This document shows, one piece after another, positions 51,601 through 60,686 of a stretch of 64,000 nucleotides of DNA (within the stretch, counting starts at the first letter, position 1; each line of letters opens with the position of its first letter). Below the pieces are notes generated by a model. The model made no database searches. It saw nothing but the letters and a program-made list of their open reading frames with translations, and was not told where the DNA came from. Both the position numbers and the translations under genes were made by a program. This stretch comes from Polyangiaceae bacterium (GTDB lineage Bacteria; Myxococcota_A; Polyangia; Polyangiales; Polyangiaceae): assembly GCA_025353725.1 (NCBI GenBank), contig JANXOF010000053.1, positions 124,001 through 188,000 on the forward strand. Direction: 5' to 3'.

Positions 51601-52332
51601 CGATTCGCAGGCGAGCGGCTCGAGCGCCTCGGTGATCCCGCGGCACTCAAGCTCGCGGCCGACACGTACGGGAAGGCGGCCGAACAGCGGCCCGACCATC
51701 CGGCAAGTCATCGCCTGTACGCCTTTACGCTACTCAAAGCGGGGGACTACGAAAAGGCCTTCGAGGCCATGCGAAAGGGCGCTTCACGGAGCTATCCCGC
51801 GGGTCGATTTGCGGGCGCGGGCCGAATCCTCAAAGAGGATCTCGGGTTGATTGCATCTGTATGGTCCGCCGCTCGTCCGAGCCAGCACGACGACATCATG
51901 AGCCGCTTGCGGGAGGCGGGCGGAGCCGCGGAGACCGGCCCGAGTCTTCGCTTCGTTCTCGTGTGGGAGACCGACGCCAACGACGTCGACTTCCACATTT
52001 ACGACGGAAAAGGTGGCCACGCCTACTACGGGAACCGAGCGCTCCCGTCGGGCGGTGAGCTCTACGCTGACGTCACGACCGGCTATGGCCCCGAGTGCTT
52101 CACGATCCGAGGACCACGTGAGAAGCGTGCCTACCCCTACACACTCCAGGCACACTACTACTCACGCGGTCCTATGGGTTACGGGATGGGCAAGCTCGAA
52201 GTCGTGGAGCATGACGGCCAAGGTCATCTTTCGTTCGATGAGCGCCCTTTCGTCGTGATGGTCGACCGAGCGTATGTAAATCTCGGCACGGTCGAAAAGT
52301 CGAAACCCGCCGCGACGGCCTCATTGAAGTAG
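48691..52332 (+). CDS. VIT/vWA surface protein with AgmX/PglI, TPR and DUF2135-like domains
   Basis: 1213 residues. The ATG at 48691 follows a GGAGG site; a TTG 33 bp upstream also opens the frame. An N-terminal hydrophobic segment precedes a VIT domain (about 50-190). A vWA domain follows with the metal-site start DTSASRG (about 274) and LVGDGVATAGE. Residues 590-770 are Ala/Gly/Ser-rich and low complexity. The AgmX/PglI C-terminal-type domain is at 775-880 (RLRACYIRQLESNPSLSG). TPR-like helices lie at 930-1030, and a DUF2135/YfaP-like beta domain at 1085-1200 (WETDANDVDFHIYDG). AgmX is linked to gliding motility in Myxococcus. The role is probably assembly or adhesion at the cell envelope. 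Confidence 0.78.
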   Translation: MHEKTLLFGALGYTALATVFAVARGSNTPPSSLGVVAPLGYVDGRTIAATEVPIRLTSSDGTGLRLQSLRANAVIEDPLAFTSLHLTFENPESRVLEGTFRITLPQGASLSRFAMKVNGMWQEGEVVEKQAARRAYEDFLHRKQDPALMEQGAGNEFSARVFPIPANGIKEIMIAYSEGIEAGAPYVLPLRGLPQLGSLDVDVRAAGSLAGSGGKNDLGFSLHQTRFTPGQDFVVDARQVPRSAGLRSGELALARVVPFAASRPEPIGSAIVLVDTSASRGLGLAEQAKLLKEVLSKLPKTAVVSVACFDQEVIQIYEGTASGFGEKDVRAILERTALGASDVEQAIQWAADQAQRTNAKRVILVGDGVATAGETDAQKLKDKVERLRTSGVERMDAIAVGGIRDDAFLRTIVRGVLDRDGVVLDAAKLGSDALARRLGEATTSGVPVSVEGASWSWPRTLDGLQAGDEITVYAKVDASAPVRISVGSQTFAPNLRASERPLVERAWAQAKIQSLVEAPTDDAATTKREIIALSTQHRVLSPHTAMLVLETDNDYRRFNIDRNATVDVLTVVAGRIVVDREPRASEQRKFRADFEEKAKRDSPSKGGNDGRERKTESAAPPTMATPAPVAKAAAAAAPNVGSPAAEAESVSPQPGSPRQEGMNDNAANEAIVGTSSDSSFGAAGLGLSGAGAGGGGQGSGAGLGGLGASSARDARPSARAMAPHGQVDADRPSSAAPSPRRVPAQPRETDDGFSAARAAQASASTGPTGQVRSGALVVRGDLTQSNVQSVLRAATPRLRACYIRQLESNPSLSGHMDISVVLGFEGDVKFVQTMATPSAGLKDCVQGAFRSLHFVTTGTTESGFTASFDFVPSGNDVANGGDSGTPRPSNANVPKSLPYDGRFKVVMERLARGDKEGGLDEAKRWQVDQPGDIMALVALGEAYEARGDAKTAARAYGSILELFSFRADSRRFAGERLERLGDPAALKLAADTYGKAAEQRPDHPASHRLYAFTLLKAGDYEKAFEAMRKGASRSYPAGRFAGAGRILKEDLGLIASVWSAARPSQHDDIMSRLREAGGAAETGPSLRFVLVWETDANDVDFHIYDGKGGHAYYGNRALPSGGELYADVTTGYGPECFTIRGPREKRAYPYTLQAHYYSRGPMGYGMGKLEVVEHDGQGHLSFDERPFVVMVDRAYVNLGTVEKSKPAATASLK

Positions 52333-52398
52333 GGAAACCACAAGCCTTGCCCTTACGCCTTCCTGTTTGTCCCACGACCACGATATTCCTAGGAGACG

Positions 52399-53592
52399 TT
52401 GTCTAGATCGCGCGCGTCCGACTCCTCCAAACGAAGTCCCCAACCCCTGCGGACGCCTACACTCACATTGTGGAAACGCGCGGCTTACCGCTGGACGGCC
52501 ATATCGGCCGTCATGGCGATTCTGTGGGTGCTCTACACACAACACCCTTACTACCGGGGGAATCAGTTCGCACCGTTCCGCTCGTTTTACCCTTGTGTTT
52601 TGGCGCTTTGGCTCGCGTTCGGTCTGTTCTACGTTCGGGTCACGCTTCAAAAGTTTTCGGGGATGCGGTTCACCGTTCGCGACGGGGGACTTCATCTTCT
52701 TTTGCTCGCCAAAGCGCTGAAAAATCGGCGCTTTTGGAAGACGGCAAAGACCGCTCGCGTCCGCACTACGCTGCTTTTGATTGTAGTGAAGGCTTTCTAC
52801 ATTCCGCTTATGATCGGGTTCGTTTCCGGTCACGCAAATAACCTGGCCGAAGGGTGGCTGAGGCACAAGCACCTTCCCGCGCTGACGTTCGTGATGCCGC
52901 CGGGTAACGCGTTGGCCCAAGCGGGCGCGTGGCTGACTCAGCTGAAGGTGCGACTCCCCGATTTGCTCCCCGCCGCGGATGACTTGAGCGCTCTGTTCGC
53001 GCCAGGCGGGTGGAGCCGTGCAGATCTCAATTGGGGTCTTGGCATGCTCTACGACGGGGTATTCTTCGTCGATTGCGGTTGGGCACTCTTCGGTTATTCG
53101 CTCGAAAGCCGTTGGCTGGGGAATAAAACGCGAAGCGTGGAGCCGACGGCACTCGGATGGGCGGCGGCGCTTTCTTGCTATCCGCCGTACAACAACGTTC
53201 TAGGAACGTATTTGCCTCTCGAAACGGGAGCGCCGATCATTACGGGTCAAAACGCGCTGCTCGGATTGCGTATCGCAGTCCTGCTTCTCTTTGCGGTCTA
53301 TGCGTCAGCCACGGTGGCGTTCGGCTTTAAGTTCTCAAACCTCACCAACCGCGGCGTGATTTCACGCGGCCCATACCGTTTGGTTCGTCACCCTGCGTAC
53401 CTTTGCAAGTGCTCGGCATGGTGGCTCGAGCACCTGCCGACCATGACGCTCACAAAGGCCTTCTTTTTGACTCTCCTATGCGGCGTGTACGCGCTCCGCG
53501 CCTGGACGGAAGAACGCCACCTGAGTTTGGAGCCCGCCTACCGCGCGTACAAGGCGAAGGTGCCGTGGATCTTCATTCCGGGCGTCTACTAA
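52399..53592 (+). CDS. ICMT-like integral membrane methyltransferase
   Basis: 397 residues with about seven to nine hydrophobic segments. The C-terminal 90 residues contain GVISRGPYRLVRHPAYLCK and TEERHLSLEPAYRAYKAKVPW, the S-adenosylmethionine-binding signature of isoprenylcysteine carboxyl methyltransferase/phospholipid methyltransferase (PEMT/ICMT) proteins (RHPxY...EE). The N-terminal 250 residues are a membrane region not usual for short bacterial ICMT-like proteins. The start is TTG at 52399 with AGGAG four bases upstream. The substrate is unknown (lipid or quinone-like molecules are possible). Confidence 0.75.
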   Translation: MSRSRASDSSKRSPQPLRTPTLTLWKRAAYRWTAISAVMAILWVLYTQHPYYRGNQFAPFRSFYPCVLALWLAFGLFYVRVTLQKFSGMRFTVRDGGLHLLLLAKALKNRRFWKTAKTARVRTTLLLIVVKAFYIPLMIGFVSGHANNLAEGWLRHKHLPALTFVMPPGNALAQAGAWLTQLKVRLPDLLPAADDLSALFAPGGWSRADLNWGLGMLYDGVFFVDCGWALFGYSLESRWLGNKTRSVEPTALGWAAALSCYPPYNNVLGTYLPLETGAPIITGQNALLGLRIAVLLLFAVYASATVAFGFKFSNLTNRGVISRGPYRLVRHPAYLCKCSAWWLEHLPTMTLTKAFFLTLLCGVYALRAWTEERHLSLEPAYRAYKAKVPWIFIPGVY

Positions 53593-53613
53593 TTGACCTA
53601 TTCTTGCAAACCC

Positions 53614-54999
53614 ATGGCAACTCACACGATTGATAACCCGTTCACCGGCAGCGCCGCATGCTCCGTTTCAATCGCGGACGACGCCGGCATCGGGCGCGCG
53701 CTCGACTCCGCACGGGAGGGTGCCCGCGCGCTCCACGGCATGTCGGTGGACGACCGCATCTTGCTCTGCGAAAAAGCCCTGGTCGCCTTCGAGGGTCAGG
53801 CCTCAGAAATCGCGGCGGATATCACGACACAAATGGGCAAGCCGCTTTCGCAGTCGCTCGGCGAGGTGAAGGGCATGGCGGGTCGTTGGCGCTTCATGAT
53901 GGAGATCGCCAAGGCATCCCTTGTTGACGTCGTCCTTCCGCAGAAGGACGGCTTTGAGCGGAGGATCACGCGAGAGCCTCTCGGCGTGGTCCTCGACCTC
54001 CCCGCGTGGAATTACCCACTACTAACCGCCGTCAATGGGATCGTTCCCGCCGTCCTCGCCGGGAACGCCGTGGTCGTGAAGCACTCACCTCGAACTCCGC
54101 TCTGCGCTTCGCACTTTGCGCGTGCCTTCGCGGCAACGGGCGGACCGGCGAACACCGTACAGGCTCTTTTCGCCGACTATGAAGCGACCGAGAAAATGGT
54201 AGGTGATCGGCGCGTTGATGCAGCTCTTTTCACGGGTTCGGTCCACGGCGGGCACCGCATTCAAGCTGCCGCCAGAGACCGTTTCATTCGCTTGGGGCTC
54301 GAACTTGGAGGGAACGATCCCGCTTATGTGGCTGAGGATGCCGACTTAGCTAACACCGTCGAAAACGTGATCGACGGCGCGCTCTACAACGCGGGACAGA
54401 GCTGTTGCGCCGTGGAACGCATCTACGTGCATCGCTCGCTCTACGAGGCGTTTGTCGAAGCGGCGGAACCTCTCGTGAAAGCGTACGTGCTCGGCGATCC
54501 GATGAACGCCGAGACATCGCTCGGCCCCATCGCCCAGCCATGGCACGCAAAGGAGCTCTCCGCATTCGTCGCCGACGCGCGGGACAAGGGAGCGAAGGTC
54601 GTCGCCGGAGGCCATGCCCTCGCAGTCGGCGGAAAGGGCCGCTTTTTCGAGGCCACTCTGCTCCGCGACGTGCCGCAGACGGCGGAAGTTATGCGGAGAG
54701 AGTCGTTTGGTCCTCTAGTCGCCGTCTGTCCCGTAGATTCCGATGAAGACGCTCTCACGCGGATGAACGACTCGCAGCTTGGGCTAACGGCGAGCGTTTG
54801 GACGCGCGATCGCGAGCGCGCCGCCCGACTCGCGCGCGCTCTCGACTTCGGTACCGTTTACATGAACCGCTGCGACGCACTCGACCCTGCATTACCGTGG
54901 AGCGGTACGAAGGACTCAGGGCGCGGCGTCACCCTCAGCTCGCTGGGCTTCGCTGAGCTCACCCGACCGAAGGCCATTCACTTCCGGCTTACCTTTTAA
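53614..54999 (+). CDS. Aldehyde dehydrogenase (NAD(P)-dependent)
   Basis: 461 residues from the ATG at 53614. Catalytic features of the ALDH superfamily are present: general base Glu in LELGGNDP, nucleophile Cys in NAGQSCCAVER, the oxyanion/cofactor LPAWNYPLL region, and ESFGPLVAV. The overall pattern is closest to succinate-semialdehyde or broad aliphatic-aldehyde dehydrogenases. It begins 21 bp after the ICMT-like gene and may share its transcript. A TTG at 53593 is a less likely start. Confidence 0.9.
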   Translation: MATHTIDNPFTGSAACSVSIADDAGIGRALDSAREGARALHGMSVDDRILLCEKALVAFEGQASEIAADITTQMGKPLSQSLGEVKGMAGRWRFMMEIAKASLVDVVLPQKDGFERRITREPLGVVLDLPAWNYPLLTAVNGIVPAVLAGNAVVVKHSPRTPLCASHFARAFAATGGPANTVQALFADYEATEKMVGDRRVDAALFTGSVHGGHRIQAAARDRFIRLGLELGGNDPAYVAEDADLANTVENVIDGALYNAGQSCCAVERIYVHRSLYEAFVEAAEPLVKAYVLGDPMNAETSLGPIAQPWHAKELSAFVADARDKGAKVVAGGHALAVGGKGRFFEATLLRDVPQTAEVMRRESFGPLVAVCPVDSDEDALTRMNDSQLGLTASVWTRDRERAARLARALDFGTVYMNRCDALDPALPWSGTKDSGRGVTLSSLGFAELTRPKAIHFRLTF

Positions 55000-55191
55000 C
55001 CGCAGCGCAAGAACCTTCGTCCTCGCACCTTTCGGACTTCGACGCCGCCACGTCTTTGCATGAAAGATACGTGCAACACGTTTGCTTTTCTGGTACCCGA
55101 CACGAGACGACGTGTAAGCGCAGTTCCTCGTCAAATTTGCTATTCGGATTTTGGCGGGCGCGAGCGGCTAAGTGATAACGTTGTCTACCGG

Positions 55192-56925
55192 ATGTCGAGT
55201 TCCACGCGCGAGAGTGACATCCGCAGTGACCTCGTGAAAGGCCCTTCGTCAGAGGCCGTCATGACGGCATCCAATGCTTCAGGATGCGATAGGACCGGCC
55301 CGCAAGAGGTGCGCCGCGACCCTCTCCTAGGAACGCTGTTGAATGGCAAGTACCGCGTCGAGCGCTCGATTGCGCGCGGCGGCATGGGCCGCGTCTACTA
55401 TGCGGTTCAAGTACCTATCAACCGCCCGGTCGCTCTCAAAGTCGTTCAGGCCGACGGAGACCGCGAACATGCGTCTCAATTTCTCAAACGCTTTCTCCAA
55501 GAAGCAAGCATTCTAGCGAAGCTGCAGCACGCGAACGTTGTCATGCTTTTCGACTACGGACGCGTAGAGGGAACGGCCGTCGAGCAGTACTTCATGGCGA
55601 TGGAATTCCTGGCTGGCGAAACGCTCATGCACCGGTTAAGAGCGCGAAAGCGCCTCCGCGCGAACGAGACCGTCGTCCTTGCGAGGCAAATCGTGCAGGG
55701 GCTGGGCGAGGCTCACAAGCGCGGCGTAGTCCACCGAGACCTGAAGCCGTCCAACATCATTTTAGTCCCCGAGGGCGACGGCACCGAAAACGTCAAGCTC
55801 GTCGACTTCGGTATCGGGAAAGTACTCGACCGCAACGAAAACGAGGAAGCCCAAGACATCACGATGGACGGCAGCTTCGTCGGCACTCCACGCTACATGG
55901 CGCCGGAGCAGTTCGAAGGTTCGGCGTCCCCCGCCAGTGACCTTTATGCTCTAGGGACGATTCTTTTCCAAGCCCTGGCGGGACGCCTGCCTTTCCCAGG
56001 GTCGACGATGGCCGAGTTCATGGTCGCGAAGCTGCAAAATGAAACGCCACGCGTCAAGGACGTAGCCCCCGATACGGACGCCTCTGCGAACCTGCAAACG
56101 CTCATCTTCCAACTGCTTGCGCGCAATCCCCTCGACCGCCTATCGATGGAGGACTTGAATTATGGGCTTTTCGCTTGTGAAGAAGAGCTCTTCGTTTCGC
56201 AAAGCCTGCACGGAAGCGGGTCGTATAGCCAGCAGCAAACGGGTGCCAACGCGTGGCGCCATAGTGGTCGGCCATTATCGCTCAAAAGCCTTCTTGTCCC
56301 CTCCGCGGGCAGCGTCCACGGAGCTCCCTTAGTCCCTGTCGCCACCGCGATCGCGGAGACCTCGAAGCCAACGGTCAGAAGTTGGCGTCTGGGTGCGGGC
56401 GTCGCGCTCGCGACCGTTCTTCTAACCGCGGGAACCTACGGGGTAGTCTCCGTGCGCGAGCGTTCCGACGCTTCGCCCGCGCCAGTCAGTGTCACTGCGA
56501 CGGGGAATCGCGAGAGTTCTACATTTATGCTCACTCTTTTCTCCGTACCTTCCGGGGCGACGGTCGAAGACGGAGAACGCATTCTCGGTGAGACGCCACT
56601 GTCGATCTCGATCGCGCGCGGCAGCGTCGCACAGAACCCGCGAACGTTTGTGGTGCGCAAGGGTGGGTTTTCTCCCGCGCGCCTCGTACAAGGTCCAGCA
56701 ACCGATAGCCAACGCGTAACCTTGACCCTCGAGCCCCTTGCTCCGGTCGGTTTATCCGCCGTACCCTCTCCGTCGGCAACCTCCGCCACAGGGCTTGTCG
56801 GAACGAAAGCTATCCAAGCACCCCAAGCTCCCCAAGCACCATCCCCGCCAAAGTTCGTTGCCCGACAGGCCGCCGGAAGCAGTAGCGAGAGCGGTTCCGG
56901 GCTCGACATCCGAATGAAACGTTGA
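55192..56925 (+). CDS. Ser/Thr protein kinase with periplasmic PEGA domain
   Basis: 577 residues from the ATG at 55192; an ATG at 55060 adds 44 residues without similarity. The kinase spans about residues 46-320, with IARGGMGRVYYA, VALKVV, HRDLKPSN (about 180) and DFGIGKV. A membrane helix at about 399-420 separates it from a PEGA domain (SVPSGATVEDGERILGETPL) and a low-complexity AP-rich tail. PEGA domains are thought to bind surface carbohydrates or proteins. The gene ends 7 bp before a TonB-dependent receptor that has the same kind of domain, so they probably work together. Confidence 0.9.
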   Translation: MSSSTRESDIRSDLVKGPSSEAVMTASNASGCDRTGPQEVRRDPLLGTLLNGKYRVERSIARGGMGRVYYAVQVPINRPVALKVVQADGDREHASQFLKRFLQEASILAKLQHANVVMLFDYGRVEGTAVEQYFMAMEFLAGETLMHRLRARKRLRANETVVLARQIVQGLGEAHKRGVVHRDLKPSNIILVPEGDGTENVKLVDFGIGKVLDRNENEEAQDITMDGSFVGTPRYMAPEQFEGSASPASDLYALGTILFQALAGRLPFPGSTMAEFMVAKLQNETPRVKDVAPDTDASANLQTLIFQLLARNPLDRLSMEDLNYGLFACEEELFVSQSLHGSGSYSQQQTGANAWRHSGRPLSLKSLLVPSAGSVHGAPLVPVATAIAETSKPTVRSWRLGAGVALATVLLTAGTYGVVSVRERSDASPAPVSVTATGNRESSTFMLTLFSVPSGATVEDGERILGETPLSISIARGSVAQNPRTFVVRKGGFSPARLVQGPATDSQRVTLTLEPLAPVGLSAVPSPSATSATGLVGTKAIQAPQAPQAPSPPKFVARQAAGSSSESGSGLDIRMKR

Positions 56926-56932
56926 AAAAACT

Positions 56933-59900
56933 GTGCCCCACGTCGTTCTTATCGGCCTTTTATCCGCGCAGTCAAAGCGGCCCTTCCGATCCCGAAACGC
57001 CTTACGAATCGCACGATTGTGGCGCGTCAGCGTCATCGCTCTCGCCGGCCTCGTCGGGTTCGTGAGTTCTCCTACCTCCGCGCGCGCCGATGACGTCGCG
57101 GACGAAGCGGATCACCTCTTCACGCTCGGCGCAGAGCGTTACCAAGAAAAGGACTACAAGACCGCACTCCAACACTTTCTCGCGTCGAATCGCCTTGTCC
57201 GTAACCGCAACGTTATCTTCAACATTGCGCGGACGTACGAACACCTAAAGCTCTTTCCGGACGCCTTTCGCTACTACCAACGATCGCTCGAAGGCGAGCC
57301 TGACTCGGCCGCAAGCGCACGCACGCGCGAAGCGCTCCAGCGCATTGGGTCGAGCGTCGCCATCCTCAAAATCGAGAGCGACCCACCGGGCGCACTCGTG
57401 TACCTCAATCGTAAAGATCTCGGCGGTCGAGGGACAGCACCTCAAAGCCTTGCGCTCCAACCGGGCACGTATACGGTCATCGCGGAGCTCGCAGGGTACG
57501 AAGACGTGGTTTCGCCGCCCGTCGACGTCCGCACGGGCATTGAGAAAACCCTTTCACTTAAGCTGAGTCGCGTGGTCGGCACGGTCCGAGTGACCGGGGC
57601 GGACGGCGCCGCGATTCGCATCGACACCGATGACGCCCCTGTCGTCTGTACGGCGCCGTGTGACGTCCCCGCGCCGCCCGGTCAACACGTCGTGATTGTG
57701 ACGAAAGTCGGGTACCGACAAGCACGCCTCGCCGTTCAGGTCGCAGCCAATGCCGTGACGTCGCTCCGGGCTCTTCTCGAGGCTGAGACTGGACAGCTTG
57801 TGGTGAATGCCGACGAGCGTGACGCCGTCATCGATGTCGACGGCAAAACGATGGGCTTTACGCCCGCCGTACTCGCCGTGCCCGTGGGCCAGCATGACGT
57901 CCGCGTGACGTTGCGGGGATTCAAAGCGGCTACGCGGCGCGTCGAGATGCGAGCGAATGCGCAAACCCAGATCGACGTCCAACTCGTGACCACCGACTCC
58001 GTCGAAGCCGCTTCTCGCACGGCGGAGTCCGTGGACGATGCCCCCGCTTCGGTGACGCTCGTACCCGCGCCAGAGCTCCGCGCAATGCGTTACCCAACCG
58101 TGGTAGAGGCCGTTCGCGGGGTACGCGGAGTCTTCGTGACGGATGACCGCACGTACAAGTCCATCGGCTTTCGTGGTTTCGGCCGACCCGGGGACTATGG
58201 CAACCGCGTCCTTGTGCTGATTGACGGTATGCCGATGAACGACAACTACCTGGCTTCGTCGTATGTCGGCTACGACCTCAGAACAGACCTCGACGACGTA
58301 GAGCGTATTGAGGTCGTGCGTGGACCCGGATCCATTCTCTACGGCACGGGCGCGTTCTCCGGTGTCGTCAACTTGGTCATGGCCGGTGCGGACACGCCCG
58401 ACGGGCGCGAGGTCGGTGTCTCGGTCGCCGAAGATGGCGTGGCACGAGCGCGCGCTCGCATCACTCATCACTTTTCGAAAGACGCAGGGGTCTGGACGTC
58501 CGTTGCAGCGGCACGAGGGGGCGGCCGCGATATTAGCGTTCCCGAGTACGTGCCCGATGGTCCGCCCTCGGTCAACGGCGTGGCGCGCGGTGTCGACGGC
58601 TTTCGAAGCGAAACGCTTTCCGGGCGAGCGTGGTGGAAGGCACTGACCGCACAATGGCACTTTAATACCCACGACAAAAAGCTTCCCGGAGCTCAGTACG
58701 ATACCCTTTTCGGCGACGGCCGCACGCACCAGGCGGACACGCGCGCGGCACTCGAAATCAAGTTTCAGCCAAAGGTCGGTGAAACCATCGAGTCACTCAC
58801 GCGTGCGCACGGAAACTACTACGGATACCGAAGTTCGTTCGCCCGCGCGCCCGCCGATGGAGGCATGGAGCGCAATACGTACGATGGAATCTGGGTCGGC
58901 GTCGAGCAGCGCGGAGTGTGGAAGCCAACGACTATCGTTCGCCTCACGGCAGGCGCCGAAGCTCAAAATCATCTCAAAGCTCACGAAGTCGGGTTCGACG
59001 AGAAAGGGGCGATCCTCGACGATGACCACCCCTTCACGTTGCTCGCGGGCTACGCTATCGCAGACATCACGCCGTCCAACGCGCTGAAAATCTCTGCGGG
59101 CGCGCGCGTCGACTCGTACTCGACGCTGGGCGGCTCGATCAACCCACGCGCCGCGGTCATCGTGAAGCCTTACGAAGGTGGGAACTTGAAAATCCTCGCG
59201 GGCAAGGCTTTTCGTGCGCCAAGCATTTACGAACTCTTCAATGTCGCGAACGGCGGGCAAAAACGAAGCGTGGGCCTAAAGCCTGAAAACCTCTACTCGG
59301 CCGAGGTCGAATTCAGTCACCGCTTTTCCACTACAGTCGTAGGCGTGCTCGCAACTTATGCAAATTACATTGAAAACCTCATCGCTCAGCGAGACCTCCC
59401 TGACGCGACACTCGCCGCGCCGTCCTATGCCTACGGCAATACGGAGTCACCCGTAGGCACGGTTGGCGGCGAGGCCGAGCTTCGCCGCGAATGGAAAGAA
59501 GGGTGGGTGATAGGCGCCTCGTATTCGTTCCAAAAATCTCGTTATCTGCGTTCTGGCTCACTCGGTGACGTTGTCGCGTTCAAGCCGGCGTCGAATCTTC
59601 GCGAAGTCCCGAATTCGCCGAATCACCTCGGGGCACTCAAGGCGGGCGTTCCGATTCTCGGTCGCGCGCTCGTACTCATGAATCGAATCAGCCTCGAAGG
59701 CCCGCGCGCGGACCGCAATGACCGGGAGGCACCGGGCGCACCGGCGCAGCGCGAAACGCCCTCCGCGCTCCTTTGGGATATCGTGCTCTCGGGCTCGGAG
59801 GCGCGGTGGGGCCTTTCTTATGCGTTCGGCGTTTACAATGCGTTCGACTCCCGGTGGACGGTCCCCGTTAGTACCGAATTCCGACAGGCCTCCATGCCGC

Positions 59901-59944
59901 AGTCGGGGCGCACGTTCCTCGCCACGGGAGCGCTCGCGTTTTGA
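56933..59944 (+). CDS. TonB-dependent receptor with N-terminal TPR and PEGA-like domains
   Basis: 1003 residues from a GTG. After a signal sequence (about 20-52), residues 55-120 form TPR-like helices (LFTLGAERYQEKDYKTALQHF). About three PEGA-like units follow (for example SDPPGALVYLNRKDLGGRG, VDGKTMGFTPAVLAV; about 140-355). The plug begins near 365 (SVTLVPAPELRAMRYPTVVEAVRGVRG, then VLVLIDGMPMNDN, VERIEVVRGPGSILYGTGAFSGVVN). The beta-barrel continues to an aromatic C-terminus (FLATGALAF). Such a front end is unusual for nutrient receptors. The transported ligand is unknown. Linked to the PEGA kinase upstream and coupled (TTGA) to the next gene. Confidence 0.88.
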   Translation: MPHVVLIGLLSAQSKRPFRSRNALRIARLWRVSVIALAGLVGFVSSPTSARADDVADEADHLFTLGAERYQEKDYKTALQHFLASNRLVRNRNVIFNIARTYEHLKLFPDAFRYYQRSLEGEPDSAASARTREALQRIGSSVAILKIESDPPGALVYLNRKDLGGRGTAPQSLALQPGTYTVIAELAGYEDVVSPPVDVRTGIEKTLSLKLSRVVGTVRVTGADGAAIRIDTDDAPVVCTAPCDVPAPPGQHVVIVTKVGYRQARLAVQVAANAVTSLRALLEAETGQLVVNADERDAVIDVDGKTMGFTPAVLAVPVGQHDVRVTLRGFKAATRRVEMRANAQTQIDVQLVTTDSVEAASRTAESVDDAPASVTLVPAPELRAMRYPTVVEAVRGVRGVFVTDDRTYKSIGFRGFGRPGDYGNRVLVLIDGMPMNDNYLASSYVGYDLRTDLDDVERIEVVRGPGSILYGTGAFSGVVNLVMAGADTPDGREVGVSVAEDGVARARARITHHFSKDAGVWTSVAAARGGGRDISVPEYVPDGPPSVNGVARGVDGFRSETLSGRAWWKALTAQWHFNTHDKKLPGAQYDTLFGDGRTHQADTRAALEIKFQPKVGETIESLTRAHGNYYGYRSSFARAPADGGMERNTYDGIWVGVEQRGVWKPTTIVRLTAGAEAQNHLKAHEVGFDEKGAILDDDHPFTLLAGYAIADITPSNALKISAGARVDSYSTLGGSINPRAAVIVKPYEGGNLKILAGKAFRAPSIYELFNVANGGQKRSVGLKPENLYSAEVEFSHRFSTTVVGVLATYANYIENLIAQRDLPDATLAAPSYAYGNTESPVGTVGGEAELRREWKEGWVIGASYSFQKSRYLRSGSLGDVVAFKPASNLREVPNSPNHLGALKAGVPILGRALVLMNRISLEGPRADRNDREAPGAPAQRETPSALLWDIVLSGSEARWGLSYAFGVYNAFDSRWTVPVSTEFRQASMPQSGRTFLATGALAF

Positions 59945-60444
59945 CCCCTCGCGCTTCTGCCCTAACGCTCGTCGCCGCCTTCGGCGTCAGCCTGGTGACC
60001 GGAAGTTTGCTCACTGGGCTCGCGTCCTGCGATAGCGCCGCGTCTTACGTGTATTCCGCAAGAAGATGGGACCCTTCGGGCCACTGCCTTGCGCCCTACG
60101 CAGCCCTCGAGGTTGTAAACGGGACTGGAGAAGGCTCCTTTTGCCCCTCGGTGTGCCTAGTGCTCGGCAGCGCGACGTATGTATCCACCATGTGCCCGCC
60201 GTTCCCGACCGTTGCGGCTGAGGGAACCGCGGATGCGGGCGATTGCGTCGGGGCCCTCGAAGCGGCGCAGCTCGACATTTCGTGCGAAGGCGTGAGTGTC
60301 GACGACAGCGGCGCCACGGCGAGCGAGGAACGAGTGGACGCCGCGGGTGAGGCGGAGGCCGCGAATCGCGAGGACGCGGCCAGCGACCGCGACGCGACCG
60401 CGGACGCGTCCGACGGCGCCGTACGAAAGCCGGACGCTCAGTGA
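59941..60444 (+). CDS. Small Cys-containing lipoprotein
   Basis: 167 residues. The TTG start overlaps the receptor stop (TTGA). The signal ends in TGLASC, a plausible lipobox. Several cysteines in the mature half (CLAPYA, FCPSVCLVLG, TMCPPFP, DCVGAL, SCEGV) suggest disulfides. The C-terminus is Ala/Asp/Glu-rich and disordered. It could be an accessory of the receptor. No family recognised; it converges with the next leftward gene with 7 bp overlap. Confidence 0.55.
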   Translation: MTPRASALTLVAAFGVSLVTGSLLTGLASCDSAASYVYSARRWDPSGHCLAPYAALEVVNGTGEGSFCPSVCLVLGSATYVSTMCPPFPTVAAEGTADAGDCVGALEAAQLDISCEGVSVDDSGATASEERVDAAGEAEAANREDAASDRDATADASDGAVRKPDAQ

Positions 60445-60686
60445 CCTAGCGGCCCGTTCGGAGCCTGAACCTGCTCGCACCGAGACATGCACGCTGGATC
60501 ATCGTTGCATTGCCGCGAGCAATCCATCGTGCGCCCTCGCCTCTTCCCGCATTTCGGGTCGCGCTCGCACTTGAGTGGGTCTTCCTGAGCTGATTTTTGC
60601 AACGTTTGACAGCCTCCCGCGAAGCCTCCCGCGAGAAGAAGCGCGAACCACATCGACGTACCGAAAGCGCCGCCCGCGAACCTCAT
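60438..60686 (-). CDS. Small Cys-rich lipoprotein
   Basis: 82 residues from the ATG at 60686, which overlaps the lepB stop by 4 bp (ATGA). The signal peptide ends in FAGGC. The mature part has seven further cysteines in pairs (CERDPKCGK, MDCSRQCNDDPACMSRC), probably disulfide-bonded. Function unknown. Co-translated with signal peptidase I. Confidence 0.6.
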   Translation of the reverse strand: MRFAGGAFGTSMWFALLLAGGFAGGCQTLQKSAQEDPLKCERDPKCGKRRGRTMDCSRQCNDDPACMSRCEQVQAPNGPLGH

